DNA of 64,000 nt from Pegoplata infirma (GCA_963921195.1 OY992541.1:11502951-11566950), one strand, 5' to 3'; counted from the first letter of the stretch, positions 1-11,003 are shown. The notes: generated by a model from the letters alone, not told the origin. Translations and numbers: made by a program.

Positions 1-944
1 TAAATTCGCGAATTTCTTAATTTTTTAAGGTTTTCGCGAAATTAACAGCCAAATTGGTCTTTGATAAAAAACTTGCTTTTAATGAATCAAAAATGCATAC
101 CTAACAATGCGAATAGTGGACAAAAAACAGCTATGTTATATGGACCATCATGATGAAAATCGCGAAAACCCGTTTTTTGTATATGCCAGCATCACTTTAC
201 GAGATGATTTAAGGTTCCATCTTTTAGTATATAATGTGGGAACCTTAAACAACTAACTGACCAAAAATTCGGCCAAAAAAGTTTTCATTTGCAAGAGTTA
301 TCTTAACAAAAACTATTATTTCAGTGTTTGTGATACAATAATTATAGTTTTTGTTAAGATAACTTTTGCAAATGAAAACTTTTTTGGACAAATTTTGGGT
401 CAGTTCATTGAGTAAGGTTCCCACATTATATACTAAAAGATGAAGCCTCAAAACATCTCCTAAAGTAATGCTGCCATATACAAAAAAAACGGTTTTTCGC
501 GATTTTCATCATGATGGTCCATATAACATAGATGTTTTTTGTCCACTATTCGTAGTGTCATGGACGCCTTTATGATTCACAAAATGCAAGTTTTTTATCA
601 GAGACCAATTTAGCGGTTAATTTCGCGAAAACCTAAAAAAATGAAGAAATCCGCGAATTTAAGGGCTTAAGATGAAAAGCTTTAAACCAAATTTATATTA
701 GAAATATTGCTACAAGTTATATCTTTGTTTTCCATGCCATAAAATTTACAAATCATTAGCTTTGGAATTTTTTTTGTTAAAAAAGCAACTGAAAATCAGC
801 CAATCTTTAATGACATTTTACAAGAAAACTGTACCATACATCGAAAAACGGAGTACGCCATTCGATTCAGCATGTCCGAAATATATTGAAATGATGGTCG
901 TACCTCTTGTTTTCTAAAATAGTGGTTAGTTTTGTCACGCAGTG
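1..944. mobile_element. Foldback element FB-A, copy 1 (left end outside window)
   Basis: Long inverted repeat with its dyad centre near 330. The arm reading CGCGAATTTCTTAATTTTTT at the start recurs inverted near 605-660. The right arm runs to the terminus CGCAGTG at 938-944, followed by TAA. The second copy (5417-6630) shows the full element is about 1.2 kb, so about 285 bp of this copy lies before the window. Judged by the asymmetric loop near 315-345 and by arm-specific differences, it is inverted relative to copy 2. No transposase frame is present, so it is non-autonomous. Confidence 0.8.
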
Positions 945-1594
945 TAATTATATAAAAAACTTTTTTATTTGGGTAATTTTTTGAGACTTTCTAACTTTCA
1001 GAAACATTTTAGGTTCTTAGACATTTTTCATAGAAGAATTTCTATAAAAAAATTTCTCCTTTAGAAAAATTCCTCGATTTTTCCAATAGAAAACTTTTAA
1101 GGATTTTCTTATAGAAAAATTATCAATTTTTTCTCTAAAAAAAATTTCCTTTAGGAAAATTTTAAGATTCCTTAACATTTTTTATAGAAAATTTTGTCAG
1201 ATCCTTGGACATTTTTCAAAGAATTTTTTTTTTCGATTATTTCCTTTTCATTTTGAATGAATACGAAACAATCTTTATTAAATTTAAGTCGACGCGTATA
1301 ATAATTATAAGGCAGAATTGAATTCAGTTGGTCAAAATACATAAGAATTAGTCGGTCTAGTTTCTGGGTCAGAAAATTTTTTATTTTTTTGTGGGGCTGT
1401 GTAATTGTTTAAAAATAAACAATTTGTAGTTTGTGGTCGTTTCGTTTATTTTGTTTCGTTAATTCCATTTTAAATGTCATAGTTTAATAATTTAATTTTA
1501 AAAATAAATAGTGAGTGTTTTCCAGTAAATGCTATATTTACATAAAAATGCCATTAAATTTTAAAATGTCATAAGTATATAAATAAAAAACATA
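945..1594. other. AT-rich gap with degenerate TTTCTATAGAAAAATTT motifs
   Basis: No gene seen. About 975-1240 repeats a degenerate motif of the type TTTCTATAGAAAAATTTC with CTTAGACATTTTT. It resembles the internal tandem units of the hAT-like element at 38294-40489, so it may be a relic of a related element. The rest is unassigned AT-rich DNA. Confidence 0.4.
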
Positions 1595-1602
1595 CTTTAA
1601 TA

Positions 1603-1898
1603 CAATGGTTCCCAACCTTTTTTGCGAAATGCCCTACTTTTCAGTTAAAAAAAAACTGCAATGTTCCCCCTACAATCAACAAAAATTTTTCAAATTTGTT
1701 TTAAAATTCAAAAATTCCCTAAGCAAACTTTTTGTTAAAATCATAGTCTAAACAAAGTTTTAAGAAAAAGTTCTCAACAATCAACTAAATAATTAAACTA
1801 AAATAATATTTTTTTAGTTTATTTAATAAAAAAAATCTTAAAAATTTGCATTCAAATTGCCCCCCAGTGGTGCGAGAATCAAAGGTTGTGAACTATTG
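1603..1898. mobile_element. hAT-like MITE (296 bp) with 8-bp target duplication
   Basis: The left end CAATGGTTCCCAACCTTTTT and the right end (inverse of CAATAGTTCACAACCTTT) form imperfect terminal inverted repeats. They are of the CAGTGGTTCCCAACC kind well known for hAT/Charlie-like elements. The flanks are CTTTAATA (1595-1602) and CTTTAATG (1899-1906), a 7/8 match with the 8-bp duplication expected for hAT. The interior is A/T-rich with no coding capacity. Confidence 0.75.
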
Positions 1899-1906
1899 CT
1901 TTAATG

Positions 1907-2285
1907 CATATAAAACAAATGTATTTGTATGTATACAACACTAAATGCATGTAAATATATTTTTATAAATATAATCAATGTGTATGTATTTGCATTTATA
2001 TGCATTCATAAAATCATTAAAACTAGGAAAGCAGAAAAAAGAGGGTCAAAAGTAATAAGAATTATTTATTTACTTTGTTTCAACAAAATAATTGCCAATT
2101 TTATATGAATATTTAAAATGTGATATTAAACATATTGAAGACTTTCCATATCAAAAATTCGAGAATCGAAAAACTAAATATAATAATTTGGCGGAAGTGC
2201 TTGACATTTCGCTAATCGACTTCTAATGTTAATATTCAAAATAATTCCCACACAGCGCCAACTATCGGTTCCTTTTATTAATAGA
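1907..2285. other. AT-rich stretch, nothing recognised
   Basis: Contains ATGTATTTGTATGTATAC-like runs and a short palindromic TCGAGAATCGA near 2158, but no gene, tandem array or element ends that I can support. Confidence 0.4.
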
Positions 2286-2287
2286 AA

Positions 2288-2887
2288 CCCAGCAAAACTT
2301 AGATTACCAAATAAGGTATAAAATAAGGTATAGGATCTCTTATTTTATACATTGCAGCATTGATGATTTTAACAGGCGATGAGACTCAAAGTAATGCATC
2401 CACATTATCACAAAGAATACCAGTAAGGTATAAAATAAGTCATAAATTTATAACGAAGAATACGAGTAAGGTGTAAAATATATGATATTTTATAGGTTAG
2501 TGTCGTTAGAAATTTCCTGTCGTGAGCCCATCTCTAGTTTAAACTTATGCATTTTTTTATAAAATAATTATTTTTTATGTTATTGTAATGCATTATGCAT
2601 CCAATTATAAATAATGCATTATTTCAAACTTTCAAATAATACATAATGTAACGAAATATAAGTCATCCATGATGTAATGTTTAGAAATAATAAATATGAA
2701 ATACATTTTTTTCGATAATCATGCATTACGTAGCAAATTATTAGTAATGCATTATTTTTCACTTGAAAACAATGCGTTGTGGAACAAATGTTTGGTAAGA
2801 CATCATAAAATAATGCTACAAATAAGTTGTATGCATTACCTGGTAATGTGTTATATAATCACTACCCATTACCAAAGTTTTGCTGGG
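2288..2887 (+). mobile_element. CCCAGC-family element, internally deleted copy (600 bp)
   Basis: Starts CCCAGCAAAACTTAGATTAC and ends ATTACCAAAGTTTTGCTGGG, giving terminal inverted repeats of about 13-20 bp. It is flanked by AA on both sides (2286-2287 and 2888-2889), a 2-bp duplication. The left half carries repeated ATAAGGTATAAAATAAG motifs and the right half is rich in AATGCATTA motifs. Compared with the 733-bp copies at 41.7-43.2 kb it lacks about 134 bp in the middle (junction near 2488), including the GTGAGT-rich part. The short frame at 2696-2953 recurs in the 43-kb copy because the DNA is shared, not because of coding constraint. Superfamily unknown. Confidence 0.8.
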
Positions 2888-3255
2888 AACTTTGTTCATG
2901 ATGAAATATGCAGACACTCTGAACTACGGAAAATTTTGTATGGAATGCCTTAAATTTTTTTATACATTTTGTAATTGTTTTTAAATCGTTATTGTAAATA
3001 AAATTTTAATCTGACATTTGACCTTTCAACAATAAATTTCAAAATAGCAGAAAAGAGATAAAACTTTATGGGATATAATTTCTCACTCTTTGCGAAATGC
3101 GTGAGAAACCAATATACATAATTTTCGATTTTAAATAAAATCAGTCTTCAACAAATTTCCCTATTTTGACTGAAGGCCTCTAACTGTATACCTCCTATAG
3201 GATGTAGTACAACCATACATGCGACTATTTAAATAAATTTACTAATTAATTGACG

Positions 3256-4444
3256 ATTTCATTGGCATTATATTGAAAGTAATGCCAATGAAATTTTTAT
3301 CACTGGCATTGTTTCAATCAATGCACTATAGGGAATTTTCTGGTATTTTCTGGCCAAAACTCCAAAAGTTGGGATATTGCTTCAAAATTTGGCAAGTTTA
3401 TTTGGCGGTAAGTTTTAAGGCTCTGTATAAAAAATTGGCATGATCTGTCCTAATAAATCGTGTTTTTAATGCAATTTTGTAATATAATTTTGTCAATAAT
3501 TTTTACATCCACGCCCACAAAAGGGGGCGGGCAAAAAAAAAATGTTCCTAGTGCCTTTGGTCCAACTGCAGGGCTTTGAACTTCTTGTGGCGTATTTTTT
3601 TTAAATTTTTAAGCAAATGTACAAAAAAAATGTAAAATATGGGATTTTGCGTAGCTAGACTAAGTTATTTAAGGGGGAGCTTTTTTTCACATGTTCCAAT
3701 TTTGCTCATTTACGAACTTGAACATCGTAAGACTATAAGACATATTCGTGCCAAACATCAGGTGGCTAGCTCTTTTGGTTTGGACAGCATCGTGCATTCC
3801 CCAGACAGTCAGACCGACAGACGGTCGGACGGACATCACAAAATTTTTTTTCCCCATGGAGCCGCATGGCTTAGCGGATGAATACATCTTACTCACAAAG
3901 AGTTTCCCAATATCTCATAGAGATATGGGAGTATGCAATTATATGCAAAAAAAGTAGCAGTCCACAAATAAATTTGGTTTAAAAAAGAAAAAAATTAATT
4001 AAATAGAAAAATTAAAAAAATATATAAATCAACATTTTAAACCTGTACTTTGTACAAAATATATTTATTTGCCCTATTGATAATTGAAACTAATTTCAAA
4101 AGATTTTAATACAGGATTTTAAGTACGTTAATTTTGTAATAAGTTATGTTCTCCAAAATTAAAAAAAAAAATAATAAAAAATTAAATGTTGTTTTTGACG
4201 CCTCCGTACTAGCGGTAAAAGAGTTTGGTGTACAAAAATATGTGTGCTAGCTTACTTTAATATAGTTTACTGTATAATGGCATCCGAAAAAAGTTTTTTT
4301 GAACACATCAAAAATGGACTTTTGGCCAACAATTCCTTATAAATTCCCTATAGTGCAATGCCAATGCCCGTTAAGGAATAGGTAGCATTAATAATGCTAA
4401 TTATGAAAAATTTCATTGGCATTAATAAATGCCATAATGAAAAT
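3256..4444. mobile_element. Large inverted-repeat (foldback) structure FB-G enclosing an R1 fragment
   Basis: The left arm (about 3256-3400: TTTCATTGGCATTA, GCACTATAGGGAATTT, TCTGGCCAAAACTCC) is matched in inverted, diverged form by the right arm (about 4305-4444: TTTTGGCCAACAATTCC, AAATTCCCTATAGTGCAATG, TTCATTGGCATTAA). Each arm also holds its own ATGCCAATGAAA hairpin. Between the arms lies an R1 repeat fragment. Element ends and target duplication are not resolved. Confidence 0.6.
3480..3850 (+). repeat. Dispersed repeat R1, fragment
   Basis: Shares in order the landmarks of other R1 copies: a CCACGCCC..GGGGGCG segment, GGTCCAACTGCAGGGC, GGGGGAGCTTTTTTTCAC, ATATTCGTGCCAAAC, AGCTCTTTTGGTTTGGAC, then a GACAGACGGTCGGACGGAC microsatellite (3802-3834). 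The open frames at 3639-3957 are translations of this repeat and not genes. Confidence 0.75.
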
Positions 4445-4514
4445 AAAGCAATATTGTTTACTCTTTGAAAAATATTTTTTTTGTTAAAACTTAAAATAGC
4501 TATATGTGAAAAAC

Positions 4515-5200
4515 TGTGCCAGATACAGCAAAACGGAGGGCATGTTTGGTTCTTAGAATCACCATACTTTCGTCGGTCCTCTTCAGATGTATGGAGCCTA
4601 ACGTGTCCAAAGTTAGAATCTAAAAAAATTGGCACTACCGAAAATATAAAAATTCACATACCTCGCAAATCACTCCGGACACGTAAAAAAAGGCCAAAAT
4701 TTTTGTTCTATTTCGCCCATTGGGTTCAGACCCCTAGCTCCCTTAATCTTCGCAACAGATTCAAAATGTTGGTCAGTTTAGCGTTATCTTGCTTAGTTTT
4801 CCAGGTACTGCAATTTAGAGGCCCAATAGGGTCTTGCGAATTTTAAAAACTGAATAACTAAAAAAATTATTACTCTGAGGGCTTTCGAGTATTTAGCGGA
4901 CGAGTTCTAGAAACCAAGAGCTACAAGCACTTTAAAAACTAAATAACTAAAAACTATTACTTTGAGAACTTTCGAATATTTAGCGGACGAGTTCTGGAAA
5001 CCAATAACTACAAAAATTCTTTAGGGCTTTTTGTTGTGTAGGCAATATTTACCGAGATATGAGAATTTTTAAATTTTCGGGAATGCCAAATTTTTTGGCA
5101 TTCAATGTTAGGACCCATTGGGGTCCACTTATGTGAAGAGTATCGGCGAAACCATGATCATTTTGAGAACCAAAAATGCCCTGCATTTTTAAAATTTGAG
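4515..5200. mobile_element. Diverged foldback element FB-H with an internal ~90-bp tandem duplication
   Basis: The arm at about 4520-4670 (GGGCATGTTTGGTTCTTAGA, TCCTCTTCAGATG, ATTGGCACTACCGAAAAT) recurs inverted and diverged at about 5040-5195 (TTTTCGGGAATGCCAAAT, CACTTATGTGAAGAG, TTTTGAGAACCAAAAATGCC). Between them about 90 bp is tandemly repeated (4846-4934 and 4935-5020; shared TATTTAGCGGACGAGTTCT). The 121-residue frame at 4481-4846 runs through the left arm and I do not regard it as a gene. Confidence 0.6.
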
Positions 5201-5317
5201 TAATCACTGGTTTAAATTTAAAAAAAGATATTGAGTAATTTCTTAATTGACTCAAAAATGTTTAAACAAATTTGAGTAAATAATTTAATAAAAATTTAAT
5301 AGTTTTTTTTATTTTTT

Positions 5318-7189
5318 TTATACCCTCCAACTACAGTATGGGGGTATACTCACTTTGTCATTTCGTGTGTAACGCATCGAATTATCGGTCGGGGACCCCA
5401 TAAAGTATACCTATTACACTGCGTGACAAAACTGACCACTATTTTAGAAAACAAGAGGTACGACCATCATTTCTATATATTTCGGACATGCTGAATCGAA
5501 TGGCGTACTCCGTTTTTCGATGTATGGTACAGTTTTCTTGTAAAATGTCATTAAAGATTGGCTGATTTTCATCTGCTTTTTTAACAAAAAAAATCCAAAG
5601 CTAATGATTTTTAAATTATATGGCATGGAAAACAAAGATATAACTTGTAGCAATATTTCTAACATAAATTTAGTTTAAAGTTTTTCATCTTAAGCCCTTA
5701 AATTCGCGGATTTCTTAATTTTTTTATGTTTTCGCGAAATTAACCGCTAAATTGGTCTCTGATAAAAAACTTGCATTTATGGATCATAAAGGCGTCCATG
5801 ACACTACGAATAATGTACAAAAAACATCTATGTTATATGGACCATCATGATGAAAATCGCGAAAAACGGTTTTTTTGTATATGACAGCATCACTTTAGGA
5901 GATGATTTGAGGCTTCATCTTTTAGTATATAATGTGGGAACCTTAAACAATAAACTGACCCAAAATTTGTCCAAAAAAGTTTTCATTTGCAAAAGTTATC
6001 TTAACAAAAACTATAATTATTGTATCACAAACACTGAAATAATAGTTTTTGTTAAGATAACTTTTGAAAATGAAAACTTTTTTGGCCGAATTTTTGGTCA
6101 GTTAGTTGTTTAAGGTTCCCACATTATATACTAAAAGGTGGAACATTAAATTATCTCGTAAAGTGATGCTGGCATATACAAAAAAAACGGTTTTTCGCGA
6201 TTTTCATCATGATGGTCCATATAACATAGCTGTTTTTTGTCCACTATTCGCATTGTTAGGGATGCATTTTTGATTCATTAAAAGCAATTTTTTATCAAAC
6301 ACCAATTTGGCTGTTAATTTCGCGAAAACCTTAAAAAATGAAGAAATTCGCGAATTAAAGGGCTTAAATTGAAAAGCTTTATACTAAATTTGCATAAGAA
6401 ATGTTGCTACAAGTCATATCTTTGTTTTCCATGTCATAAAATTTATAAATCATTTACTTTGCAAATTTGTTTGTTAAAAAACTGGCTCGAAATCAGCAAA
6501 TCTTTAACGACATTTTGCGAGAAAACTGTACCATACATCGAAAAACGGAGTACGCCATCCGAATCAGCATGTCCGAAATATATAGAAATGATGGTCGTAA
6601 CTCTTGTTTATTTTTTAGTGTTCCGCAGTGTTATTGATCAGTGATCGATTCTAAGACATTCGGTGATCGATTCTAAGACATTCCGTCTGTCCGTCCGTCT
6701 ATAGTTAACACGATACAGTCCAAAATAAAAGAGCTAGCCTCCTCAAGTTTGGCACGAATATGTCTTATGGACCGGGGGAAAAAGGTTCCCCCTTGAAGAA
6801 CTAAACCAACCTCTGAAAAATATAATTTTTTTACATGATTTTTTGTCTTTTTGTTTAACAAATGCAACGTTTTTATGCAACAAGAAGTTCAAAGTCCTGC
6901 ATTTGGACCCTGAGAATTAGAAAATGTTGTATTTTCAGTCCGCCCCCCTTTTATGGGCGTAGAATAAAAAATTAAATTATAATAAACTTGCAGTTCTTTA
7001 GTGCAAAAAGCACAACAATGAATTTTTAAACACATATTCGAGAGGAAATTTGCACACCCCCAATCACCACGACCCCCCCCCCCCCCAAAGAAAAATAAAA
7101 CGCCCATCAATTTTTTTATTTTTATTTTTTTGCATGTTGGAGGGTATAAAAGATTCGGCACAGCCGAATTTAACACTCTTACTTGTTTT
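5318..7189 (-). repeat. Dispersed repeat R1, near full-length, split by FB-A
   Basis: Reads, inverted, from TATACCCTCCAACTACAGTA at 5318 to ATTTAACACTCTTACTTGTT at 7189. Without the FB-A insertion (1217 bp with its duplication) it is about 655 bp. It contains the CATTTCGTGTGTAACGCATC block, a GTCTGTCCGTCCGTC tract (6682-6700) and the GCCCCCCTTTTATGGGCG block. A 22-bp piece (GTGATCGATTCTAAGACATT) is duplicated in tandem at about 6642-6685. A poly-C run occurs at about 7074-7085. No coding capacity is evident. Confidence 0.75.
5417..6630. mobile_element. Foldback element FB-A, copy 2, complete (1214 bp, TTA target duplication)
   Basis: Termini CACTGCG (5417) and CGCAGTG (6630) are flanked by TTA on both sides (5414-5416 and 6631-6633). 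The two arms are inverted copies over nearly the whole length, centred near 6025. The host is an R1 repeat, and an uninterrupted R1 copy at 7613-7620 shows the empty site TTATTGATC, which confirms ends and duplication. No transposase is encoded. The CACTG terminus suggests CACTA-type transposition and the TTA duplication suggests PIF/Harbinger; the sequence alone does not decide. Confidence 0.88.
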
Positions 7190-7507
7190 AATTCTCATAG
7201 TTTTTTGAATTCTCATTTAGCATATAGTTTTTTTTATATGTATATGAAACTTTGTTATCGTCTTTATGAACTTTTTTTTTGGTCTTTGAGACATAAATAT
7301 GTTCGGTAAAGTTTAAAAACAAGTTTTTTGTTTTTTTGTAAAAAAAATTAAAACTTTTTCAAACTTTTTAAAAAAATAAATTGATAGATTTTGAGTAAAT
7401 TTTTACTTGACACAATTAAACATTTTACTCAAATTTTGGCAAACATTTAATAAATTTTTCTTAAAAATTGAGTAATTTTTTACTCAATAGTATTAAAAAT
7501 TTACTCA
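7190..7507. other. A/T-rich gap, nothing recognised
   Basis: Contains repeated TTGAGTAAATTTTTACT-type motifs (about 7390-7505), similar to 5265-5290, and no gene. Confidence 0.35.
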
Positions 7508-7965
7508 AATATTTTTTTATACCCTTCAACCACAGTATGGGGGTATACTCACTTTGTCATTCCGTGCGTAACGCATCGAAATATCGGTCTAGGACCCTAT
7601 AATGTATATATATTATTGATCAGTGATCGATTCTAAGACACTCAAGCGATGTCTGTCCGTCCGTCTGTAGAGGACACGGTACAGTCCAAACTAAAAGAGC
7701 TAGACTTCCGAAGTTTGGCACGAATATGTCATATGGTCATAGGATGGTTAAGTTCGGAAATGGGCAAAATCGGACCAAGGGGAAAAAGTTCCCCCATGGA
7801 TAAATCAACCTAAAAAAAAACGCAATTTTTGCCGGGTTTTTTGTACTTTTGCTAAGCAAATGCAACATTCTTATCTCAGAAGAAGTTCAAAATCGCAAGG
7901 GGAAGGTGTCCGCTAACGTCATCCACCCACCCCCACCCTCCTAACCCCCGAAAAAAGACGCCGCT
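7508..7965 (-). repeat. Dispersed repeat R1, uninterrupted copy
   Basis: Inverted R1 copy from TATACCCTTCAACCACAGTA through TCATTCCGTGCGTAACGCAT, GTCTGTCCGTCCGTCTG (7651-7667), ATATTCGTGCCAAAC (inverse), the GGGGAAAAAGTTCCCCC block, to GACGCCGCTGGAG. It provides the empty-site paralogue for the FB-A insertion at 5417-6630. Confidence 0.75.
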
Positions 7966-8036
7966 GGAGTATGGGGGTATGGGGTATACTCACTTTGTCA
8001 TTCCGTTTGTAACGCATTGAAATATCGGTCGGGATA
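7966..8036 (-). repeat. Dispersed repeat R1, terminal fragment
   Basis: A second R1 terminus (GGGGTATACTCACTTTGTCA, TAACGCATTGAAATATCGGTC) starts directly after the previous copy, so two R1 ends lie in tandem. It breaks off at the GGTCGGGATATTTCC junction. Confidence 0.65.
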
Positions 8037-8993
8037 TTTCCAGATTTTTGGATCCAAAAAAGTACAAAATATTTTTTTCAAAACTTTATTTTAACAGATT
8101 AAAGTCATTTTAAATTGTTATTACTTTGTATAAATATAACTTTACTTTCGTTTCTTAATGATTAAACAAAAACATATTCAATTGTTACATTATGATTAAT
8201 TACAAAATTTATTCTTTTACTTTCAGGTAAGTGCTTTAAAATAATCAAAATCTGTACATTTGTATAAATCGATGTGAGTACAAATTTTAATTTCTGTTAT
8301 AACGCAATAATGTTAAAATTACAAAAATTTTCAATTTGCTTAAGAATTTTATTTTGTACAACTTAGATCATGTCTATTTGAATCTATCGATTTTGTTTAT
8401 TTGTCATTTACAAATTCATGCAAACTATTTTTCAAATTTATTATTAAGCTAAAAAAATCTGGTAAAAATCTTTAAAAGTAAGTTTGCAGTAATTTTACAG
8501 AATTTTTAATATAACTGTGCATTAGCGCATCCCCAACTCTAAATTTTTAGGTCTGTCCCCCAAATGATGCCCAATTAGGACCCTTTTATGGGAAAAATAA
8601 CGAACAAATTTTTGGAACCAGTTCCGTACCAGTTTTCAAAGATTGCATTAGTGCATTTTCATAAAAAAAATATATTTTTGTTGGTAAAAAAATTACCACA
8701 AAAAGTAGCAAAATACAGGGAAATATAAATTTTTCTCAAAAGCAACTTCAGCCAAAGATTGCTCTAAACGGTGACATGCATTGAGCTATTATTTGTTATA
8801 GCCAATTTTCATTGGTCTTTTTTCTCTAGTTTATACTAAACTAGCTTACCATACCGGTACTTCGTTACCGGTTGTATTGAATACCGGATAATTGAAGGAT
8901 CAGGATTACTCTACCGATTTCAAAAAAAAAAATCCCCTACGTAGTCTTTATTTTATTTACTTGTGGACGTTAATATCTTTCATACAATAATAT
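8037..8993. other. AT-rich stretch up to the scaffold gap
   Basis: No gene or complete element recognised. Possible features are a short ACCGGTA-type run (8855-8890: ACCGGTACTTCG, TACCGGTTGTA, AATACCGG) and poly-A/T tracts. Confidence 0.35.
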
Positions 8994-9193
8994 NNNNNNN
9001 NNNNNNNNNNNNNNNNNNNNNNNNNNNNNNNNNNNNNNNNNNNNNNNNNNNNNNNNNNNNNNNNNNNNNNNNNNNNNNNNNNNNNNNNNNNNNNNNNNNN
9101 NNNNNNNNNNNNNNNNNNNNNNNNNNNNNNNNNNNNNNNNNNNNNNNNNNNNNNNNNNNNNNNNNNNNNNNNNNNNNNNNNNNNNNNNNNNNN
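8994..9193. other. Assembly gap of exactly 200 N
   Basis: The run of undetermined bases is exactly 200 long. A round number indicates a scaffolding placeholder and not a measured distance, so the real interval is unknown and flanking coordinates should not be used to infer spacing. Confidence 0.98.
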
Positions 9194-9892
9194 CCATATT
9201 TCACATTTTTCTTCTCCAAGGTGTTTTTAATGAATTCAGAAAGAAAAAATGGTATATTTAAAAAAATTTTTTAATAAAATTTTCAAATTTTGAAAAAAGG
9301 TGTTTTGGAACGCCCCCAAAATCATGCCATTTTTTTGGTTTCAAGTTTGAACGGGTTAATGATACCGTAAAATCTTTAAATTTCATATTTAAGTATTTAC
9401 GATCAAATATTATACAAAAATATTTTTTTAATTATTTTAATAAAAAAACTTATTTTTTTTTTTTTTAAGTCCTTTTTTGCGAAAACCCAAATTTTGAGGC
9501 TCAAAGTGGAGACAGAAGATAAACTCCGATCGGGGTGATATTTTGCATGTGAGTTACCCTTAGGGGACCGACACTTTTGGCGGGTATTAGAATTTGATCA
9601 GAGAGAAAAGCCCAAAAACGAGCCATCCTAGTATTCACACATGACAACACATAATGCCTGTTGAGGAATGTTTTGCCACAACATTTCATACCAAGTTTTG
9701 CAAAAAAAAAAAAACAATAGTATAAAACACAATACAGATTAAACTGGTCAAAAGAAATATCAAGCAAAAAAAATTTTAAAAAGAGAAAAATATCTCTGGG
9801 GTAAAGTATTTAAAAAGTATGATGACTTGAGTTGAAAATAGAAAAAAAGGAAGTAAGGAGTGTTAAAACATTTTAGTTTTTTACTACATTCA
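9194..9892. other. AT-rich stretch, unassigned
   Basis: A more complex part at 9485-9700 (CCGATCGGGGTGATATTTTG, GGGACCGACACTTTTGGCGG) reads like a fragment of a dispersed repeat, but I cannot link it to another copy in the window. Nothing coding recognised. Confidence 0.3.
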
Positions 9893-10420
9893 ACAAAAAA
9901 ACTTTTAAAATGACAAGAAAAAGTGTAACTTTTATTTTTTTTGCTACCTCCTATTTGACAAGAATTCCTTGTAATTTTACAAGATTTTTACCAATCATTT
10001 TGTAATTTTACAAGATTTTTACCAATAAAATTGTAAATTTATAATTTTTTTGATGCGATACAACTTAAAAGAAAGTTTCGTAATTTACTAGATTTTTTGC
10101 TACCACCTATTTTACGAGAATTCCTAGTAAAAATTACGAGCTTTTTTGTAGTTTTACAAGTTTTTTACCAATAAAAATGTTAATTTACTACTTTTTTAGC
10201 GCAATAAAACTTATAAGGAATTCTCGTAAATTTACTAGATTTTTTTTTAAACCATTAAAATTTGCAAAATTACAAACAAAATTGTAAAATTACAAAAAAA
10301 AATTTAAAATTTCGATAAAAAAATGTTTGTTAAAAAACAAGGAAACCTGTCAAATATTGGTAAAATGGGATTACGAAACTTTTTCAGTAATTTGACAAGT
10401 TTTTTTTTTGTGTGTAGAGC
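9893..10420 (+). repeat. Dispersed repeat R4, copy 1
   Basis: Shares its order of motifs with 36628-37137: AAAATGACAAGAAAA, GCTACCTCCTATTTGACAAG, TCCTTGTAATTTTACA, TGATGCGATACAACTTAAAAG, then GGGATTACGAAACTTTTTC and TTTGACAAG near the end. The motif TTGTAATTTTACAAGATTTTT is repeated internally. Weak inverted symmetry of GACAAG/CTTGTC near both ends suggests a short non-autonomous element; ends not defined. Confidence 0.65.
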
Positions 10421-10429
10421 ATAAAATAG

Positions 10430-11003
10430 TACCACAATTCGGTGTGTCGTTCAAAGTAAGCATATATATTTCTCGTTCCCCTGGCCTGGTTTTTTTTGAA
10501 TTTTAGCCAGAGCGGTCCAGGGGTTCAAAAGTTATTAGCAAAACCGTGAATTTCAGATTAGTTTCATCTTAAATTCATAAGTTGAAAACCCGTTAAATAT
10601 GTTTAAAAACACTGGTAAGTCACAAAAATATTTTACAACGTATTTTTTACACTAAAAAAACACACTCGAAAAAAATTTTACACTCAAAAAAAAAATTTGG
10701 TAAATTTTTTTTTTTTTTCAAAAAGGAAGGTGCTAGAAGTAAAGTGCACGAGGCCCAGACGTTTGACATGTGACGAATCAGTAAAAACATCACTTAAAAA
10801 CGTGGTAAAGACCCAAGAAATGCTAAATCACTGGCTGAAGACAGAACTGACTGTCGAAAACGTTGTAGACAAGGTAGAAGGGGATGGATAAAGTAAGTAA
10901 GTTTTTTCAAAAATTAATTTAGACAAATTTTTTATACAAAACGGCATTGTGGATGGTATTCATAGTTTCGGCCAAGTCGAATTTAACTTTTCTGCTTGTT
11001 AAA
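10430..11003 (-). repeat. Dispersed repeat R2, copy with a 177-bp foreign insert
   Basis: Inverted R2: GCGGTCCAGGGGTTCAAAAG, AACCGTGAATTTCAGATTAG, AAACCCGTTAAA, runs of ACACTCAAAAAAAA, and the terminus TTTCGGCCAAGTCGAATTTA ending at about 11003. Its A/T-rich centre is interrupted by the segment 10725-10901. The copy is truncated on its left side, near the R4 junction. Confidence 0.75.
10725..10901 (+). pseudogene. Coding-like insert (exon or cDNA fragment) inside R2
   Basis: A 177-bp segment, richer in G+C than its surroundings, is flanked by perfect 12-bp direct repeats TTTTTTCAAAAA (10713-10724 and 10902-10913). Other R2 copies have this site only once, so the segment is an insertion with target-site duplication. 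One frame stays open through the insert to TAA at 10889-10891. It encodes about 54 residues of mixed, protein-like composition that includes ...SVKTSLKNVVKTQEMLNHWL.... The other two forward frames hit stops early. A splice-donor-like GTAAGT follows at 10893-10898 and an AG with a long pyrimidine tract precedes it at 10724-10725; the latter belongs to R2 and may be chance. I do not recognise the protein. It is probably a retroposed or captured fragment of a host or element gene. Confidence 0.4.

Noticed and set aside
2696..2953. Frame similar to one at 43008-43214 (apparent conservation)
   Set aside because: Both lie in copies of the same CCCAGC element; the similarity is DNA-level and the frames end differently.
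4481..4846. 121-residue frame
   Set aside because: It lies across one arm of the foldback element FB-H, which also recurs inverted; no domain is recognisable.
5847..6113. Frame similar to the one at 245-451 on the other strand
   Set aside because: Both are parts of the FB-A palindrome; a palindrome gives matching frames on both strands.
8963..9274. Frames crossing the N gap
   Set aside because: They exist only because undetermined bases contain no stop codons.
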